DNA from: Strongylocentrotus droebachiensis
Lineage: Eukaryota; Echinodermata; Echinoidea; Camarodonta; Strongylocentrotidae
NCBI GenBank assembly: GCA_035222895.1
Contig: JAVYIG010000706.1
Coordinates: 153,501 to 217,500, forward strand
Length of the DNA stretch: 64,000 nt
Direction: 5' to 3'
Positions 22,614 through 33,869 of this stretch are shown one piece after another (position 1 is the stretch's first letter; every line of letters begins with the position of its first letter). The notes under the pieces were generated by a model that searched no databases, was not told where the DNA came from, and saw nothing but the letters and a program-made list of their open reading frames with translations. Made by a program: the position numbers and the translations under genes.

Positions 22614-23517
22614 GTATGCTGACAAATACCTTCTCTGCTGCCTGGCGGGTTTAGGGGATTCCCCTAACTGCAATGCACCACGTGACCAGTTCTCGTCTTG
22701 TGAAGATCTCATGGCCAATAACATCCTTCGAATCTTTATCTGGATTCTCGGGACCAGTGCTTTCATTGGGAACGTCCTTGTTGTTGGCTATAGACTCGTC
22801 AATTCTGGATGGGGCCGACATACGACCGTCCAATCGAGTCTGATCACCAACCTAGCCGTCTCTGATTTCTTGATGGGTTTGTACATGATTGCAATAGCGT
22901 CAGCTGATGTCTATTATCAAGGGAACTATGCTGCTCATGCTGATGATTGGAAGGATAGCATCCTGTGTAAGGTTGCCGGTATCACTTCCGTTGTCTCCAG
23001 CGAGGCTTCGGTGTTTCTGATTACGATCATAAGCATTGATAGGTGTGTCCATGTGGTGGCGCCATTTAAACTGCACCTACATCTCTCTGTCTGTGGTGCT
23101 CGAGTAGTTGAGCTCATCATCTGGGCCCTGGCCGCGTTTCTTGGCATTCTACCAACTCTTATCCCGGCTTTCGTCGAAGGGAAGTTCTACGGTCAATCAG
23201 GAGTCTGTCTGGCTCTACCCCTAACAGTCGATCGTCCTGCAGGATGGCACTACTCCATCTCCTTGTTCATTGGTGTCAACTTCGTTGCGTGTCTGGTGAC
23301 CCTCCTATGTTACATCTCCATCTACTGCACGTTTCAGATGTCGAAGCAGCGGATCGTCGGGAAAAGGAACAAGTCTAAGGAGGATATGCGATTGGCTGAA
23401 AACATCAAGCTGGCATCTAGGATGGCGCTTGTTGTTGGTACAGACCTTGTTTGTTGGTTACCAATCATCGTCATGGGCGTGATGTCAGCGAGTGGAACTC
23501 TGACCATTTCTGCACAG
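22614..23517 (+). CDS. Gene 1 exon: hinge and transmembrane helices 1-6
   Basis: Starts with a cysteine-rich hinge (YADKYLLCC … QFSSCEDLM) as found between LRRs and helix 1 in LGR receptors. TM1 has FIGNVLVVGY, TM2 NLAVSDFLMGLYM, TM3 SVFLITIISIDRCVHVV (DRC in place of DRY), TM4 IIWALAAFLGILP, TM5 FVACLVTLLCYISIYC and TM6 VGTDLVCWLPIIVMGV with the CWLP core. A cysteine in loop 1 (SILCKV) and one in loop 2 (GVCLAL) can form the usual bridge. The exon starts after ATATAG in phase 2 and ends phase 0 at GTGAGT. The motifs point to rhodopsin-like LGRs, closest to the relaxin-receptor group; G-protein coupling is inferred. Confidence 0.95.
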
Positions 23518-23943
23518 GTGAGTTTCCATTACCACACTTCTAATAATGTGGTCGGAGGCAAGGTCAGGGCAGATAAATTTGCCCTTATGGATGATTGTTT
23601 TTTTTTGGGGATGTGTTGTTCGGTCTGTTAGATTGTTGGTCAAACCACGGGCTATCATCCGTCACTCGTAGGGAAGATGAGTAATTTTTGAGTTGGTGGA
23701 AAGATCAGGCCGTATTACCTCAAGAAGTACCAAAGTGGAAAGACATTGTTTCAGAAAAATGTAAACCTTTTTCAAGGTGAATTGTTTAAAGACCAACTCA
23801 GGTCCGCTGTTTTATAGTCATAGAAAGTAGCACTACGGTGTTCCGTTTTGTTTACGTCATGAAAATACTTGAGAGTTAATTTGACTTGCTATACAATGTA
23901 CAGGCCATTATTATAATGATTAATATATTTCTTTACTTTGAAG

Positions 23944-24082
23944 GTATACGCATGGACAGCAGTCTTTGTGCTACCCGTCAACTCATCTCTTAATCCATAT
24001 CTTTACACTCTTGTATCGATTCGCCAAAGGAAGCAGAAATCAGCAGAGAATCGAAGCATGAAGTACGAGGAAAAGACTATGG
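23944..24082 (+). CDS. Gene 1 exon: transmembrane helix 7 and start of tail
   Basis: Encodes VYAWTAVFVLPVNSSLNPYL then YTL, helix 7 with an N-P-x-L-Y motif. A basic segment follows (RQRKQKSAENR) that could be helix 8 and the beginning of the cytoplasmic tail. Acceptor TTTGAAG, donor GTAAGG, phase 0 to phase 1. Confidence 0.93.
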
Positions 24083-24900
24083 GTAAGGACTGATATCTCT
24101 GTCAATGGATTATCTGGTGAAGTGTGTCGACAATCTGAACGCGTGCCAACAGCTACCTTTTCCACATGTTTAACCTGTCACAGATTTCATTATTTTCAGC
24201 CTCTAAAATACTGTTTGGTTGATGATTAATGCTACTGATTTTTTTCCCCTGACGGTCAAAGTCGGCTATGCCGATACATAGGCACCCAGAGGACCCGGGA
24301 CTTTAAATCATAGCCTTGTCGTCACCTATTGAAATGTGCCGTTACAATGACGTATATCGTCAGCCGAACATGATTTGTGTGAGCTATTCTAACTAATTGC
24401 AATGTCAGAATGCTTACATAGTGTACATCGGTAAAAAGATAGCTTTTATTAGAGTCTTGATGACGGTTTAAATCTTTACCAAGCAATTCATAATCGTGGT
24501 CATTCTCAGGAACTGATCTTGAATGACTGACATGCTTTGTTTTTTGTATAAAGTGTGAAGACTATACCCAATATAATGGTATTGAAATTGCTCTTGAGTT
24601 TATTACTGGAAAGTGTTTGCGATCATGCCTAATGCTGGCTTACAAGATGCTTTTCCCTCACTTTATTGATGTATTAGGACAAGTCTAAGCTATCCTGTTC
24701 TATAAGTTACCTACCGCATCTATAATCCCAGTAGCCTATATCTGTTTAGTGCATCGAGCAGATAGCCCTACTAGATCATGAGTCAGACAACACATTGAAT
24801 AGAAGTATATTATTCTTAATATGTCAATTTATGTTCATTGATTTGCCAACGTATGGGATGTATGTTTGACTTGCCCATAAATATATTAATCCTTTCTCAG

Positions 24901-24987
24901 GGGACGGTATTTTTGACAACTTTGACCTCGAGTTAATTTCTTTAAAATCTTTGGGAGCGCATTTCACGCTGTCTTACAAAGGTTCCC
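24901..24987 (+). CDS. Gene 1 possible alternative tail exon
   Basis: After a strong acceptor (CCTTTCTCAG) an open phase 1-1 segment reads GDGIFDNFDLELISL and ends before a weak donor (CCC|GTAACA). Its opening echoes that of the next exon (SIFDDTSIIS), suggesting an old exon duplication or mutually exclusive exon. No other support. Confidence 0.25.
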
Positions 24988-25194
24988 GTAACACAAATTT
25001 TTGTAATCAATTGCAAATTTGAAACAACGATTCTGATTGGTAAATGGTTAGTTTTTTGAACAATATTTGAGTGCAATAATGATCACGATTGGCCATTGCC
25101 ATTTTGCGAATGATTGCAACTTTGTTTTACGGGGCTCAGAACTTTTTCCCCTTCATTTAATGGATGTTTTTAATGACCCATTGATCCCTTCCAG

Positions 25195-25418
25195 AAGCCA
25201 GTATTTTTGACGACACGTCAATCATCTCAGCATTCACGTCTCTGCCCAGCCCCTCACCTGAGCGACTGATCGAATGGGTGAAACGTAACCAACGATCTCT
25301 TGGACGTTTAGAAGTCGATGTGATTCAACGTGACGTCACGAAGGCTGTGAAAAGAATGAAGGAGTCCGGACTATGGAATGACGTCATACTCAACTTGCAT
25401 CAAATTGCCGTCCAAACA
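25195..25418 (+). CDS. Gene 1 exon: cytoplasmic tail, part 1
   Basis: Acceptor CCTTCCAG, donor GTAAGT, phase 1 to phase 0. Encodes SIFDDTSIISAFTSLPSPSP followed by a charged helical-looking stretch (ERLIEWVKRNQRSL … VTKAVKRMKESGLW). The many serines and threonines offer phosphorylation sites. I do not recognise a named domain. Confidence 0.88.
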
Positions 25419-25707
25419 GTAAGTTTGAGATTTTTTTGGAAGTGACATTAAAACTGTTTTAACGATCTTTGGACAATTTAATGAAATGAAATTCAATAGC
25501 CTTATCCATTATTTGATTTCACGAAGTCTTTGTGATCCTGTTTTTTTTAATGAGAGATGTAGTGAGGGACAAACTTCATAGGAACACAACAATATATATA
25601 TTTGTTTATACCCTTTTCTATTAGCTGAAAAAAGCCAAGGGTAACTATTCCATTTAGGTAAAGTAAGATTTTAAAGTATTGACTAAAAGGTGTTATTTTT
25701 TTTACAG

Positions 25708-25863
25708 GATGGTGCAGGAAGAATCATACACGCTTTTGTAGTGCTAGACTCATCTCTAACATTCCTTGAATCACGTGATGATGATCTGACGACCATTCTG
25801 GATAATGATGGAAACATCGACATCATACTCAATATGATTGCGAAGGCAAATATGCCAAAGTAA
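25708..25863 (+). CDS. Gene 1 terminal exon: cytoplasmic tail and stop
   Basis: Acceptor TTTTTTTACAG, then 51 codons to TAA at 25861-25863. The product (DGAGRIIHAFVVLDSSLTFL … IAKANMPK) continues the tail of the previous exon in frame. No named domain recognised. Confidence 0.88.
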   Translation, partial: DGAGRIIHAFVVLDSSLTFLESRDDDLTTILDNDGNIDIILNMIAKANMPK

Positions 25864-25924
25864 AGAAAAGGAGAGAGATTTGGAATTCTCAGATTGGAAT
25901 GAATCATGAAATAACGAGATTTAC

Positions 25925-26495
25925 ATGAAGCTACATAGAGTATTCCAGAAAAGTGAGAACACCTCATGAAAAATGTGAAATATTGAATTTAAGTTCCCAT
26001 TGCACTACATTGTTTAAATGAAGGAATATGTTGCACCTTTAAAATCAATCATGATAGATTACCTAAACGACCATTGCCTCTGACGTAATCAAATTTGTAA
26101 AAAGTTCTATCAAACTATTTTGTTAGGGGTATATACTTAATTGTGTATGATAATATATTATTAACTGTAAATATAGAGGAAGTGATAATTTTTAGAGAAT
26201 GCATTCGATTTACCATGAGGTTTAGATGAAGCTACATACAGTATTTAAGAAAAATGAGAAAACCTAATGAAAAATGTTAAATATTGGATTTAAATTCCTT
26301 TCTGCATTACACTGTTTTATTGAAGAAATATGTTGCACCTTTAAATCAATCATGATAGATTACCTAAACTACCATTGCCTCTGACGTAATCAAATTTGTA
26401 AAAACATATATCAAACTATTTGTTAGGGGTACTTGTGTATGATAATGTATGTCTAACTGTAAATATAGAGGAAGTGATATTTTTTAGAGAATACA
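25925..26495. repeat. Tandem duplication of about 300 bp in the gene 1 3' flank
   Basis: Two diverged copies (starting 25925 and 26226) share ATGAAGCTACATA, ATATGTTGCACCTTTAAA, CATGATAGATTACCTAAAC and AACTGTAAATATAGAGGAAG. They begin about 60 bp after the stop codon and probably lie in the 3' UTR. No AATAAA signal is obvious right after the stop. Confidence 0.9.
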
Positions 26496-26499
26496 TTAT

Positions 26500-27100
26500 A
26501 GGGATACAACCGGTTGCTGACTTCCGACAAGTAAAATAAAGCTGCGACCATCGACAACCAATTGAAAATAATGTATAGAGGGCGATCAGTTGCGTATTTT
26601 CAATAGAAAATTGCAAAACTAATTTCATAAACTTGCGGTAAAAGCAACAACAACAAATCCCAGGTGTCTACGGTTAAATCCTGTATAATATACTAGTTCG
26701 GTGAAAGTTGGTGAAAGAGATTAATCGGCGACTAGCCGTGTGTCATTCGCCGATCGGCTGTCGTTCTTTTCTCAACCAAATATCGCCTGGAAATAGTCGT
26801 CAAGCATTGAAGATAAATTAAGGCGATAAGTCGGCAATCAATCTCAGAACTATTGCCTATCATTGGACAGCCAAGCAAAAATCTTTCAGTGACCAGTCTG
26901 GTCAGTAAAAGGGTTTCCCGACCTCCGGCCAACCAGCGGTTGGCCGTTAGGAAAACGACTTCTGAAAATTATAATTCCAATCATAGATATCTGGATAATC
27001 AGACAACAGGGTTAGTTCGTAAAAGTCATGGGATTCATGTAGGACCTAAAGGTCGGAGCTAAATCCAGGATTTTTTTAGAATCTGAGGCAAAGTTACCCA
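26500..27100. repeat. Interspersed repeat related to 45025-45352
   Basis: The segment 26955-27098 (AATTCCAATCATA…ATAATCAGACAA … GACCTAAAGG … GCAAAGTTACC) matches 45195-45345 in the same order. The left part (26500-26950) shows no gene. The open frames here are within the repeat. Confidence 0.6.
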
Positions 27101-27600
27101 CTCTCTGTACTAGTAACCAGCAAATCGTTGTGTATTGCGGACAACGCCAGCTGATGTTACCCATGTGTATATTTGTTCTCAAAATTATTTGCACTATCAC
27201 TATGAATGTGCACTTGCTTTTAATTTTAATGTATACAATTTAAACATGCCGTACACCTATTCTGTTTTCATCTTGTATATATGTGTTGCAAACACATGCT
27301 TTATTTTAAACATAATAAAAGAATTGTATGGTTCAAAGTATAGCACTTCATAAAGTAAGAAGTAAAAAGAGAAAGCATTTTTTTGTATTAAGGTTGAACT
27401 AAATATATTGAACAGGATCGCAATTATTTTCGAAAATTTAACTCAATGGCAATTTCAATCATGCTTCGATTACGTAATACGTGAACATTTTGTTCTCACA
27501 TTTCAAAATGTGACGTACAAGGCTATTGAAATTGCCTAAATGATGATTTTTCAAATAAACATGCATAGTTGCAATTGTGTTATATGTGACAGAAGGAAGA
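27100..27600. repeat. Duplicated segment, copy A, with MITE at 27411-27590
   Basis: Shares ordered blocks with 28440-28945 (AACGCCAGCT…ATGTT, AATGTATACAATTTAAACATG, AGTAAAAAGAGAAAGC, GGTTGAACTAA). The right part is a small element with ends related to AACACGATCACAACTATTTT and an inner block around CAAGGCTATTGAAATTGCC. Confidence 0.8.
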
Positions 27601-28080
27601 AACGACGAATAACATAAGGAGAGACAGGAAGAGGAATTGATAGAATAATTACACAAAGAATATCATAAAAAAAGTTGATAGAAGGAAAAACATAGAATAA
27701 AGTCTGAATAGGTGATTAAAGGAAAAACAACGAATAACATAAGGAATGATAAGAAGAAAAAATGATAGAGTGGTAAAAACGAAGACTAACATTAGACGGG
27801 GTGATAGAAGGAAAAACAAAGAATAGCATGAGGAGATAGGGAAAGGAATAGAATAATGCAACAAACAATAACATTAGAAGTGAAAGAAGAAAAATAAAAG
27901 ACTAATATAAGGAAAGACAGAAAGAGAGAATGATAAATACTAGAAAATTCAAAGATGGAATAGAAGATGAAAGATGGACAATCAAAAATATAACATAAGA
28001 AAAATAGAAAAGAAGATGATAAAAAGATAAAAAGTGCATCAGATGTGAAAGACGGAAAGAAAACAATGATAGAAAATTAA
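27590..28080. repeat. Purine-rich degenerate tandem repeat
   Basis: Repeated GATAGAAGGAAAAACAA/GAATAACATAAGGA units of variable length. Long minus-strand Phe/Leu-rich frames here are artefacts. Confidence 0.8.
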
Positions 28081-28439
28081 TTTAAAAAAAATATATCATA
28101 GGATATGAAATAACTCTCTTTCTGTAACCCTCTTACTTGTTATTTTCTGTCCCTCATCTCTCTTTCTCTCTCTTTCTCTATATTCCTCTCTGTCTTTTAT
28201 GTATTCCTCTCATCTTTATCCCCTCCCCTTCTCTTTCCCCGTTTCCTTCCTCTCACTTTATATACTGACAACCTGGAATTAATAATTCATTCATTAATTT
28301 CTGTTTAATTCATTTTAATAAAAAAATATCATTATTCCAGCATTGGAGATTGATTACAAATAATCCTCTGACATCTTTTTATAAGATCAAAAGGTTTCAG
28401 ATGAATTCATTTTTTTCTTCAAATCAACACCTTGTATTA

Positions 28440-28945
28440 CGAGTTACCAGCAAAGCGTTGGTTATTGCTGAGAACGCCAGCTTATGTTCCATGGTTATAC
28501 AAATGTGTATTTTTTCCTCAAAAATGATTTGCACGATCACTATGTACAGCACTAGCTTTAATCTTAATGTATACAATTTAAACATGTCGTATCAGTTTTA
28601 ACCTCATATATTATATCTGTTGTAATCACATGCTTTTATTTTAACCAGAATACAAAAATTAAACGGTTCATAGTATAATACTTTATAGAGTAAAAAGTAA
28701 AAAGAGAAAGCTTTTTTTAAGGTTGAACTAACTGTATTCAACATGATCTCAACTATTTTCGAGAAAAGGGCAATTTCAATTATACCTTTATATTTCCCAT
28801 AGGAATCATGTTTGGATTACGTTATAAGTCATAATTATGTTCCCACATTTCAAAATGTGGCGTACAAGGCTATTGAAATTGCCTAAATGTTGATTTTCTA
28901 AAGACACATGTATAGTTGCGATTGTGTTATATGTGAATATTTTAG
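28440..28945. repeat. Duplicated segment, copy B, with MITE at 28739-28945
   Basis: Counterpart of 27100-27600. The small element at its right carries the same inverted ends and inner block as those at 27411-27590 and 46819-46997. Confidence 0.8.
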
Positions 28946-29276
28946 GCATATATTTTGTTGTAATAGTAATCCCATTAACCTCTTCCTCACCGCCGGAATT
29001 GAGAAAGACATACATAGATGAAAATACGCGAATTATAAAGATGTACGTACTAAAATAAACTATTAGAAAGGTGATAGGTACTGCAAAAGCAAAAAATAGC
29101 AACGAAAACAGACATAATAAAGCTTTTCGTCTTGTACTCATCGGAGTAAAATCGTAAGAACAGAGCAGCAATCGGAAAATATCAGCGGAAGCTAAAGGAA
29201 CAATTGGAACGCCAAAGATTAACAGGCTGTGATTGGCTGCCGGAAAGAAACCATAAAGCCAGCTGTTTAATGGCAA
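28946..29276 (-). CDS. Unrecognised open frame with one hydrophobic segment
   Basis: A minus-strand frame starting MPLNSWLYGFFP at 29276 has a basic stretch (STRRKALL) before a roughly 26-residue hydrophobic segment (LFSLLFFAFAVPITFLIVYF), then an acidic stretch. It continues into the repeat at 28739-28945. It might be a membrane-anchored fragment, but there are no splice signals or family matches; it may be chance. Confidence 0.15.
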
Positions 29277-29299
29277 CGGGCTATTGCAATGCTAGCTAG

Positions 29300-29790
29300 A
29301 ATAACGTTATACTTCTCACAAACGTTTCTGACGGCACATTCCCTATTCTGTGCCGACAGTAAGAAGTTGTGAAATTTCGATTTTTCTTTTGGAAAATGTG
29401 TGAATTCGTGTCTGGATACAGAAAGGCATTCAATTTTTGTTTGCACACTTTATATAAACTGTTGTCAAGTATTGGCAGGGGAGGGAAACACAATTATTAA
29501 TGGTTGATGAACAAAGATAGACGTACTCTCTCACATTAATTAGTAAGAGCCGCTGCTGCACGATTCACCTCTAATTGTACCTTCAATAAATTCAAGTGAT
29601 GCACAGAACTACGCATTCATACTATTGTGTTTCGAATCAATTTTGGTATGTGTATCCGTACAAATCAATGCAACAAATATATCATGCTGTGACTTGTTAA
29701 ATTATTCACATTCGGTATTTTACACACTCGCAATCTAATGTCACATTCGGCCATTTTTGCGATGTAATAGCATTTAATGCACAAGTCTTT
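29300..29790. other. No gene seen
   Basis: AT-rich, no recognisable exon or repeat. Confidence 0.35.
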
Positions 29791-29795
29791 GTTAG

Positions 29796-30014
29796 TAGTG
29801 CCTCGTTACAAATTATTAGATTCACCTGTTACGCCGAATAATTGTATTTCAATACTCAGAATGCGAATCGCATACATTACCTGTTGCTAAGTATGATACT
29901 TATGCCATAATATATGTCCTACCTAGCAACACATAATGTGTGCGATTCGCCTTCTCACTTTATAGAAATACAAGGTCTTTAAAGGTGAATTAAATAGTTT
30001 GTAACGAAGCACTA
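29796..30014. mobile_element. Fold-back element
   Basis: The left arm TAGTGCCTCGTTACAAA and the right arm TTTGTAACGAAGCACTA are inverted. Pairing continues inward through GAATCGCA / TGCGATTC. A diverged relative of the left arm may be present at about 20567-20640. Confidence 0.75.
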
Positions 30015-30323
30015 AATAAATTAAATTACATTATGAATTTGGCCTATTCATTAAGCTAGGGCACTGTAACGCAATACGCAGTCATGACGAAAAGACCACT
30101 GGGGTAATTATTATTATGATTCATGGTGAATAACAGAGATAAAGAGGATCTTTCCTAAAACCCGCCAGTGGATTAAAGAAAAACACATCCAAAATTAACG
30201 AAATTTAAGATGATCACCCTCTCTACCAAAAAATGAGATGACAGTTGTCTGATTGTTTGAAATTTGAATAAACTCGGGGGCTGCAGCTAGACCCCGCCCC
30301 TGACCCTCTTGAGTCGTACGTCT

Positions 30324-30537
30324 CACTATGAACATGACTGACAAAGAAAGCGGACAAAATATACAGTTCCTCAGGTAGACAAAGGAACATCCCTTCACTG
30401 CTATTATGTAAAAATGTCTATAACAGGTGTCACATGCATATTCACCTTTTTACATAATAGCAGTGAAGGGATGTTCTTTTGTCTACCTGAGGAACTGTAT
30501 ATTTTGTCCGCTTTCATTGTCCGTCATGTTCATAGTG
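30324..30537. mobile_element. Long-armed palindromic MITE
   Basis: Almost perfect arms of about 93 bp, starting CACTATGAACATGACTGACA (30324-30416) and ending with the complement at 30537, around a centre with CAGGTGTCACATGCATATTC. Flanked by TCT on both sides. A half copy lies at 40030-40145. Confidence 0.9.
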
Positions 30538-30538
30538 T

Positions 30539-30756
30539 CTATGACCAAGAAGATAGTTTACATACGAAATAATTATGTCGGGTGGATGTACATGGCACAT
30601 CGTTTCCTTTACCAAAGCGAGAGGATACTATATCGGTGCAGTCCTCTCGGCCTGTTCCATCGGGTTCCAGTGTAGTCACTGTTCGTCCCGTCTATCCACT
30701 CATAATTGCCATCTGATGTGGCGTCATGAAACCCTATCCACATGTACGCTGCATCA
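30539..30756 (-). pseudogene. C-type lectin exon relic with frameshift
   Basis: After an acceptor-like …GCTCTGAG on the minus strand the frame reads AYMWIGFHDATSDGNYEWID then GTNSDYT, the W-I-G-x-x-D core of a C-type lectin. A frameshift follows near 30675; the other frame continues EPDGTGREDCTDIVSSRFG, NDVPC and NYFVCK, completing the domain, with a stop at 30539-30541. The stop abuts the palindromic MITE. Orientation and sequence differ from the receptor lectins, so it comes from another gene. No upstream lectin exon was identified. Confidence 0.75.
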
Positions 30757-30764
30757 CTCAGAGC

Positions 30765-31152
30765 AAGAGAGAGACGGATTGAGGGAGGGAAGGGAGGGAT
30801 AGAGGGAGAGAAAGAGAGAGGAAGGTTGAGAGAGGGGGAGAGAGGGGGAGGGAGAGAGGAAGAGGGGTAGATAGACCGAGAAACGGGAAGGGAGAGAATG
30901 AGAGAGAAAGAGAGAGAGAGAGATTGATAGAGGGGGAGGGAGAGATGGAGGAAGAGATGGAGGGAGAGATGGAGGGAGAGAGGGGGAGATGAAGCGGAGT
31001 AGATATGAAGAGAAAGGGGAAGAGAGAGAATATGAGAGAGAATGAGATAGAAAGAGATGGTGAAGAGAGAGAGATTTACAAAGACAGAGAGAAAGGCAGA
31101 GAGAGAGAGAAAGAGACAGACAGACATAGACAGAGAGAGAGAGAGAGGGGGG
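30765..31152. repeat. (GA)n/GGGA-rich minisatellite
   Basis: Purine-only tandem sequence on the plus strand. Long Ser/Leu/Pro frames on the minus strand are artefacts. Confidence 0.95.
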
Positions 31153-31159
31153 AGGGGAT

Positions 31160-32270
31160 GAATAGAGCATTAAGTTTATGAATTCCTCATTACTCAACTG
31201 CCCGATGCAAGTACACGATTATATTACGTTGCTATTTTTTAAATTGAAGAAACTCTTCTTCTTCTTTTTTTTTTGGGGGGGGGGGGGATCCTTTCTTACT
31301 TTGTTAATTCATTTTAATAACTATTATTATTATGTATTACAAAATACAAAATAAAAAGCACATATTACTGTTTTACAAAAAAATAATGTTATTTCTGTCT
31401 AAACCATGCTGTATATTATCAAAATATCAATGATAGACATTTTTTCGTATTTGATCCCAATTTATTGGGCCGCACAACATGATAAAATTGAATTGAGCCC
31501 TTTTAACAATCCACAAAATGTTATCTCTTGTTCATAATAATGCATGGTTAAGAATGTTGGACTTCCATATTAATTCTTTCAAACATTGCAAAATCCCTAA
31601 AAAGGCTATTCAAATTCTTAAAAAAACATAACGGAATGAACATTAATGTGACTCTAAGGTGCGTAACGATTTACAGGGACAGTTGAATACTTGTTTAAGA
31701 CCCCGAATGCCTTCAAAGTGCATGGTTATTTCTCTTATTCTTATTTACGACATTTCTAGTGCCCTTTCAGGATCTAAATTGCTATGAAGGTAATATTAGA
31801 CCCCCAAGTGTGTGAAATTTAGTTTAAATCCGATCATATCAATTCAGCTCCGCTTTTAAAATAATACGGTGACCATTAAATTCGAATAACAACAACAATA
31901 ATAACAATACACAGGCCGACTGGTTGTGCGTATTATTATCAACACGAATAGGCCAACAAAAAGCCAACGTTGGCATTGGCTGGAATAAAACGTATAAGGC
32001 ACTATTTCGTTTTTTCAAAGGCTGGTTAAAAATTATCGAATATTTGTAGGGCCCCACAAATATTAGAAATGGTTATATTTATGAATATTTCAGCCGTCTC
32101 TGAACAGAATTTGATCAAACAAAAATGATTTTGTTATTTAAAGTGTATGTTTTTCTGAGTTTTTCAAATTTGACACTCAGTTTTTCATTATCTCAATTTT
32201 TTTTTTTGTGTAGCACCCTCTATACCAAAACTCAATTATCCCTTTAAAGAAATGGCCTAGGTTAAGATTG
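31160..32270. other. No gene seen; poly-T/poly-G tract at 31264-31287
   Basis: AT-rich DNA with a T run directly followed by a G run. No exon, RNA or transposon signature recognised. Confidence 0.35.
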
Positions 32271-32273
32271 ATT

Positions 32274-32918
32274 AAAGGCTAAGTCCACTCCAAAAATAAC
32301 ATGCTTTCAATAGATGCAGAAAAACAGGAGAAACAGAGCAAGAAAAGTGTGGGGAAAATCGGATCACAAATAAGGAAGTTATGCATTTTTTTTAAAGTAT
32401 GAAAAACTATGGAGCAATGAAAAATCACTTCACAAATTGCCAAATTGGTTATTAGTTTGTGACGTCATTGCTTCACTATTTATCAATTGATTCATACATT
32501 TTTATCCCATTATTTCTCTTTTTATCCCAGAGATTTCCCCATGCCTTCGCCCAGATTTTATGTTTTTTTTAGGTTTTATTTCACAAAATCTTTTATGAAC
32601 TTTGAAAAATTGATATTATTTTCGGAATACTGTATATTCATAATTATTATTTTTCATATAAATAGTTTATTATTAGGGTGAAAATTGAAAAATTATATTA
32701 TCAATATAAAGAAAACAATTAGTAGAAAGTGAGGCAATGAAGTCACAGACTGATGAGTGAGTTGCCAAATTGTCTTGTGATTTTCAAAGTTGTTCATGTC
32801 ATTAAAAATTCATAACGTTCTTATTGGTTATCCGATTTTGCTCAAACTTTTTTGATTGGTTTGTCTGATTTTCTGCTTGTATTGAAATTAAGTTATTGTA
32901 AGAGTGGACTTGCCCTTT
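32274..32918. mobile_element. Non-autonomous DNA element with inverted ends
   Basis: The left end AAAGGCTAAGTCCACTC and the right end GAGTGGACTTGCCCTTT are inverted with two mismatches. Inside, blocks such as TTGCCAAATTG and GACGTCATTGC / GGCAATGAAGTC also pair across the centre. No transposase frame. Confidence 0.75.
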
Positions 32919-33429
32919 CAGATGGCTTAGGTCAAAAGTTAAAACTAACGAATACGTAAAGATGTTATGTTGATGTTGGATTCTATCGAACGTTTAGATC
33001 AATTTATGGAGGAGAAAAATCTCAAATGGAATAATCGTACCTGTTTCTTGTACGTAGTTTGGAAAAGTGTGTCAACGAAGTCGTTTTCTTGTCGAGAATG
33101 AATATAAACGAGATGACGTAAGCTGTCTATGACTAAGTCTCCGCCGCCAAGAGAGGGCACTGAATGACTACGTCAAAACATTTCAGCTTGTGTCCACGTC
33201 TTGTTGTAGGTAAAAATCTGTTCAAATGAAACAGCCAAAAATGTAACGAAGAACGGATTTAGGAATATGAAAATCGGGGCACATGTCCGATGAAACATCA
33301 GTCTCTCTGACAAGCAAAAATAAAAATATAAAAGGTTATCATATATTAAGGTGATTTTACCTCTTCCATTTAAGGGGGTGCAATTAAGAGACACAATATT
33401 AAGGACAAACTAAAGTATTTTAACAATGA

Positions 33430-33780
33430 CATAGGTCCAGGGGTGGATCTAGCTTTTTGCTAGGGGGGTTGACCAAAATAATGACGAGGCGTGAAGCGGC
33501 GAGGCGATTTTTGGGGGTGTTTATTTCAACCCCGTATGTGATTTTTTCCAGGCATCCACTAACACAATGGAGACCATAGAAAGCAGTGCATGATAAAGAC
33601 TTTTTAAATCAAGTAACAGTTTAAACAGTTTGACTTACTAAGAGCCGTGTAACGGCGAGGCGATTTTGGGGGCTATTTTGAACCCCCGTATTGTGTTGTT
33701 TTCCTGGCATCCACTAACACAATGGAGACCATACAAAGCAGTGCATGATAACGTCTTTTTTTAATCAGATATCAGTTTAA
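33430..33780. repeat. Imperfect direct repeat, about 165-bp spacing
   Basis: GGCGAGGCGATTTT, GGCATCCACTAACACAATGG, AGACCATA-AAAGCAGTGC and ATGATAA occur twice in the same order (33497-33600 and 33654-33752). Confidence 0.85.
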
Positions 33781-33800
33781 TACAATAATACAGTTATATC

Positions 33801-33869
33801 CAGAGTGATCATGTGTTTGGTTAAGTAAGGAGATGAGTTGAATATTGTCTCGCAGTATTTGCACTTGAA
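33801..33869 (-). pseudogene. Isolated C2H2 zinc-finger relic
   Basis: The minus-strand frame reads NPFKCKYCETIFNSSPYLTK then HMITL. This matches one C2H2 finger (C-x2-C-x12-H-x3-H) except that the last His is Leu. It is preceded by a poly-Pro artefact of the G-run. A single broken finger, presumably from a dispersed zinc-finger gene. Confidence 0.5.

Larger units (their letters stand above)
6586..25863 (+). other. Receptor gene 1: C-type lectin/LDLa/LRR seven-helix receptor (LGR type C, GRL101-like)
   Basis: This is the gene model for the exons listed separately. The order is C-type lectin (3 exons), 13-codon linker, seven LDLa modules, LRR N-cap, four 24-27-residue LRRs, hinge, seven helices, tail. 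Splice phases agree throughout: phase 1 between LDLa modules, phase 2 between LRRs, phase 0 inside TM6/TM7. LDLa plus LRR plus a rhodopsin-like domain defines LGR type C receptors such as relaxin-family receptors and snail GRL101. These sit in the plasma membrane and signal through G proteins; LDLa modules bind calcium and, in RXFP1/2, help activate the receptor. The ligand is unknown. No start codon, signal peptide or promoter was found; upstream exons may be absent, diverged or left of the window. Confidence 0.85.

Noticed and set aside
24950-25145. Possible fold-back (GTTCCCGTAACACAAA … TTTGTTTTACGGGG)
   Set aside because: Arms are short and mismatched; not strong enough to list as an element.
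25683-25967. 94-residue minus-strand frame
   Set aside because: Antisense of the terminal exon of gene 1, whose splice site and phase are supported.
30609-31197. 147- and 172-residue minus-strand frames rich in Ser/Leu/Pro
   Set aside because: Frames through the GA-rich minisatellite; only the lectin segment at their end is real.
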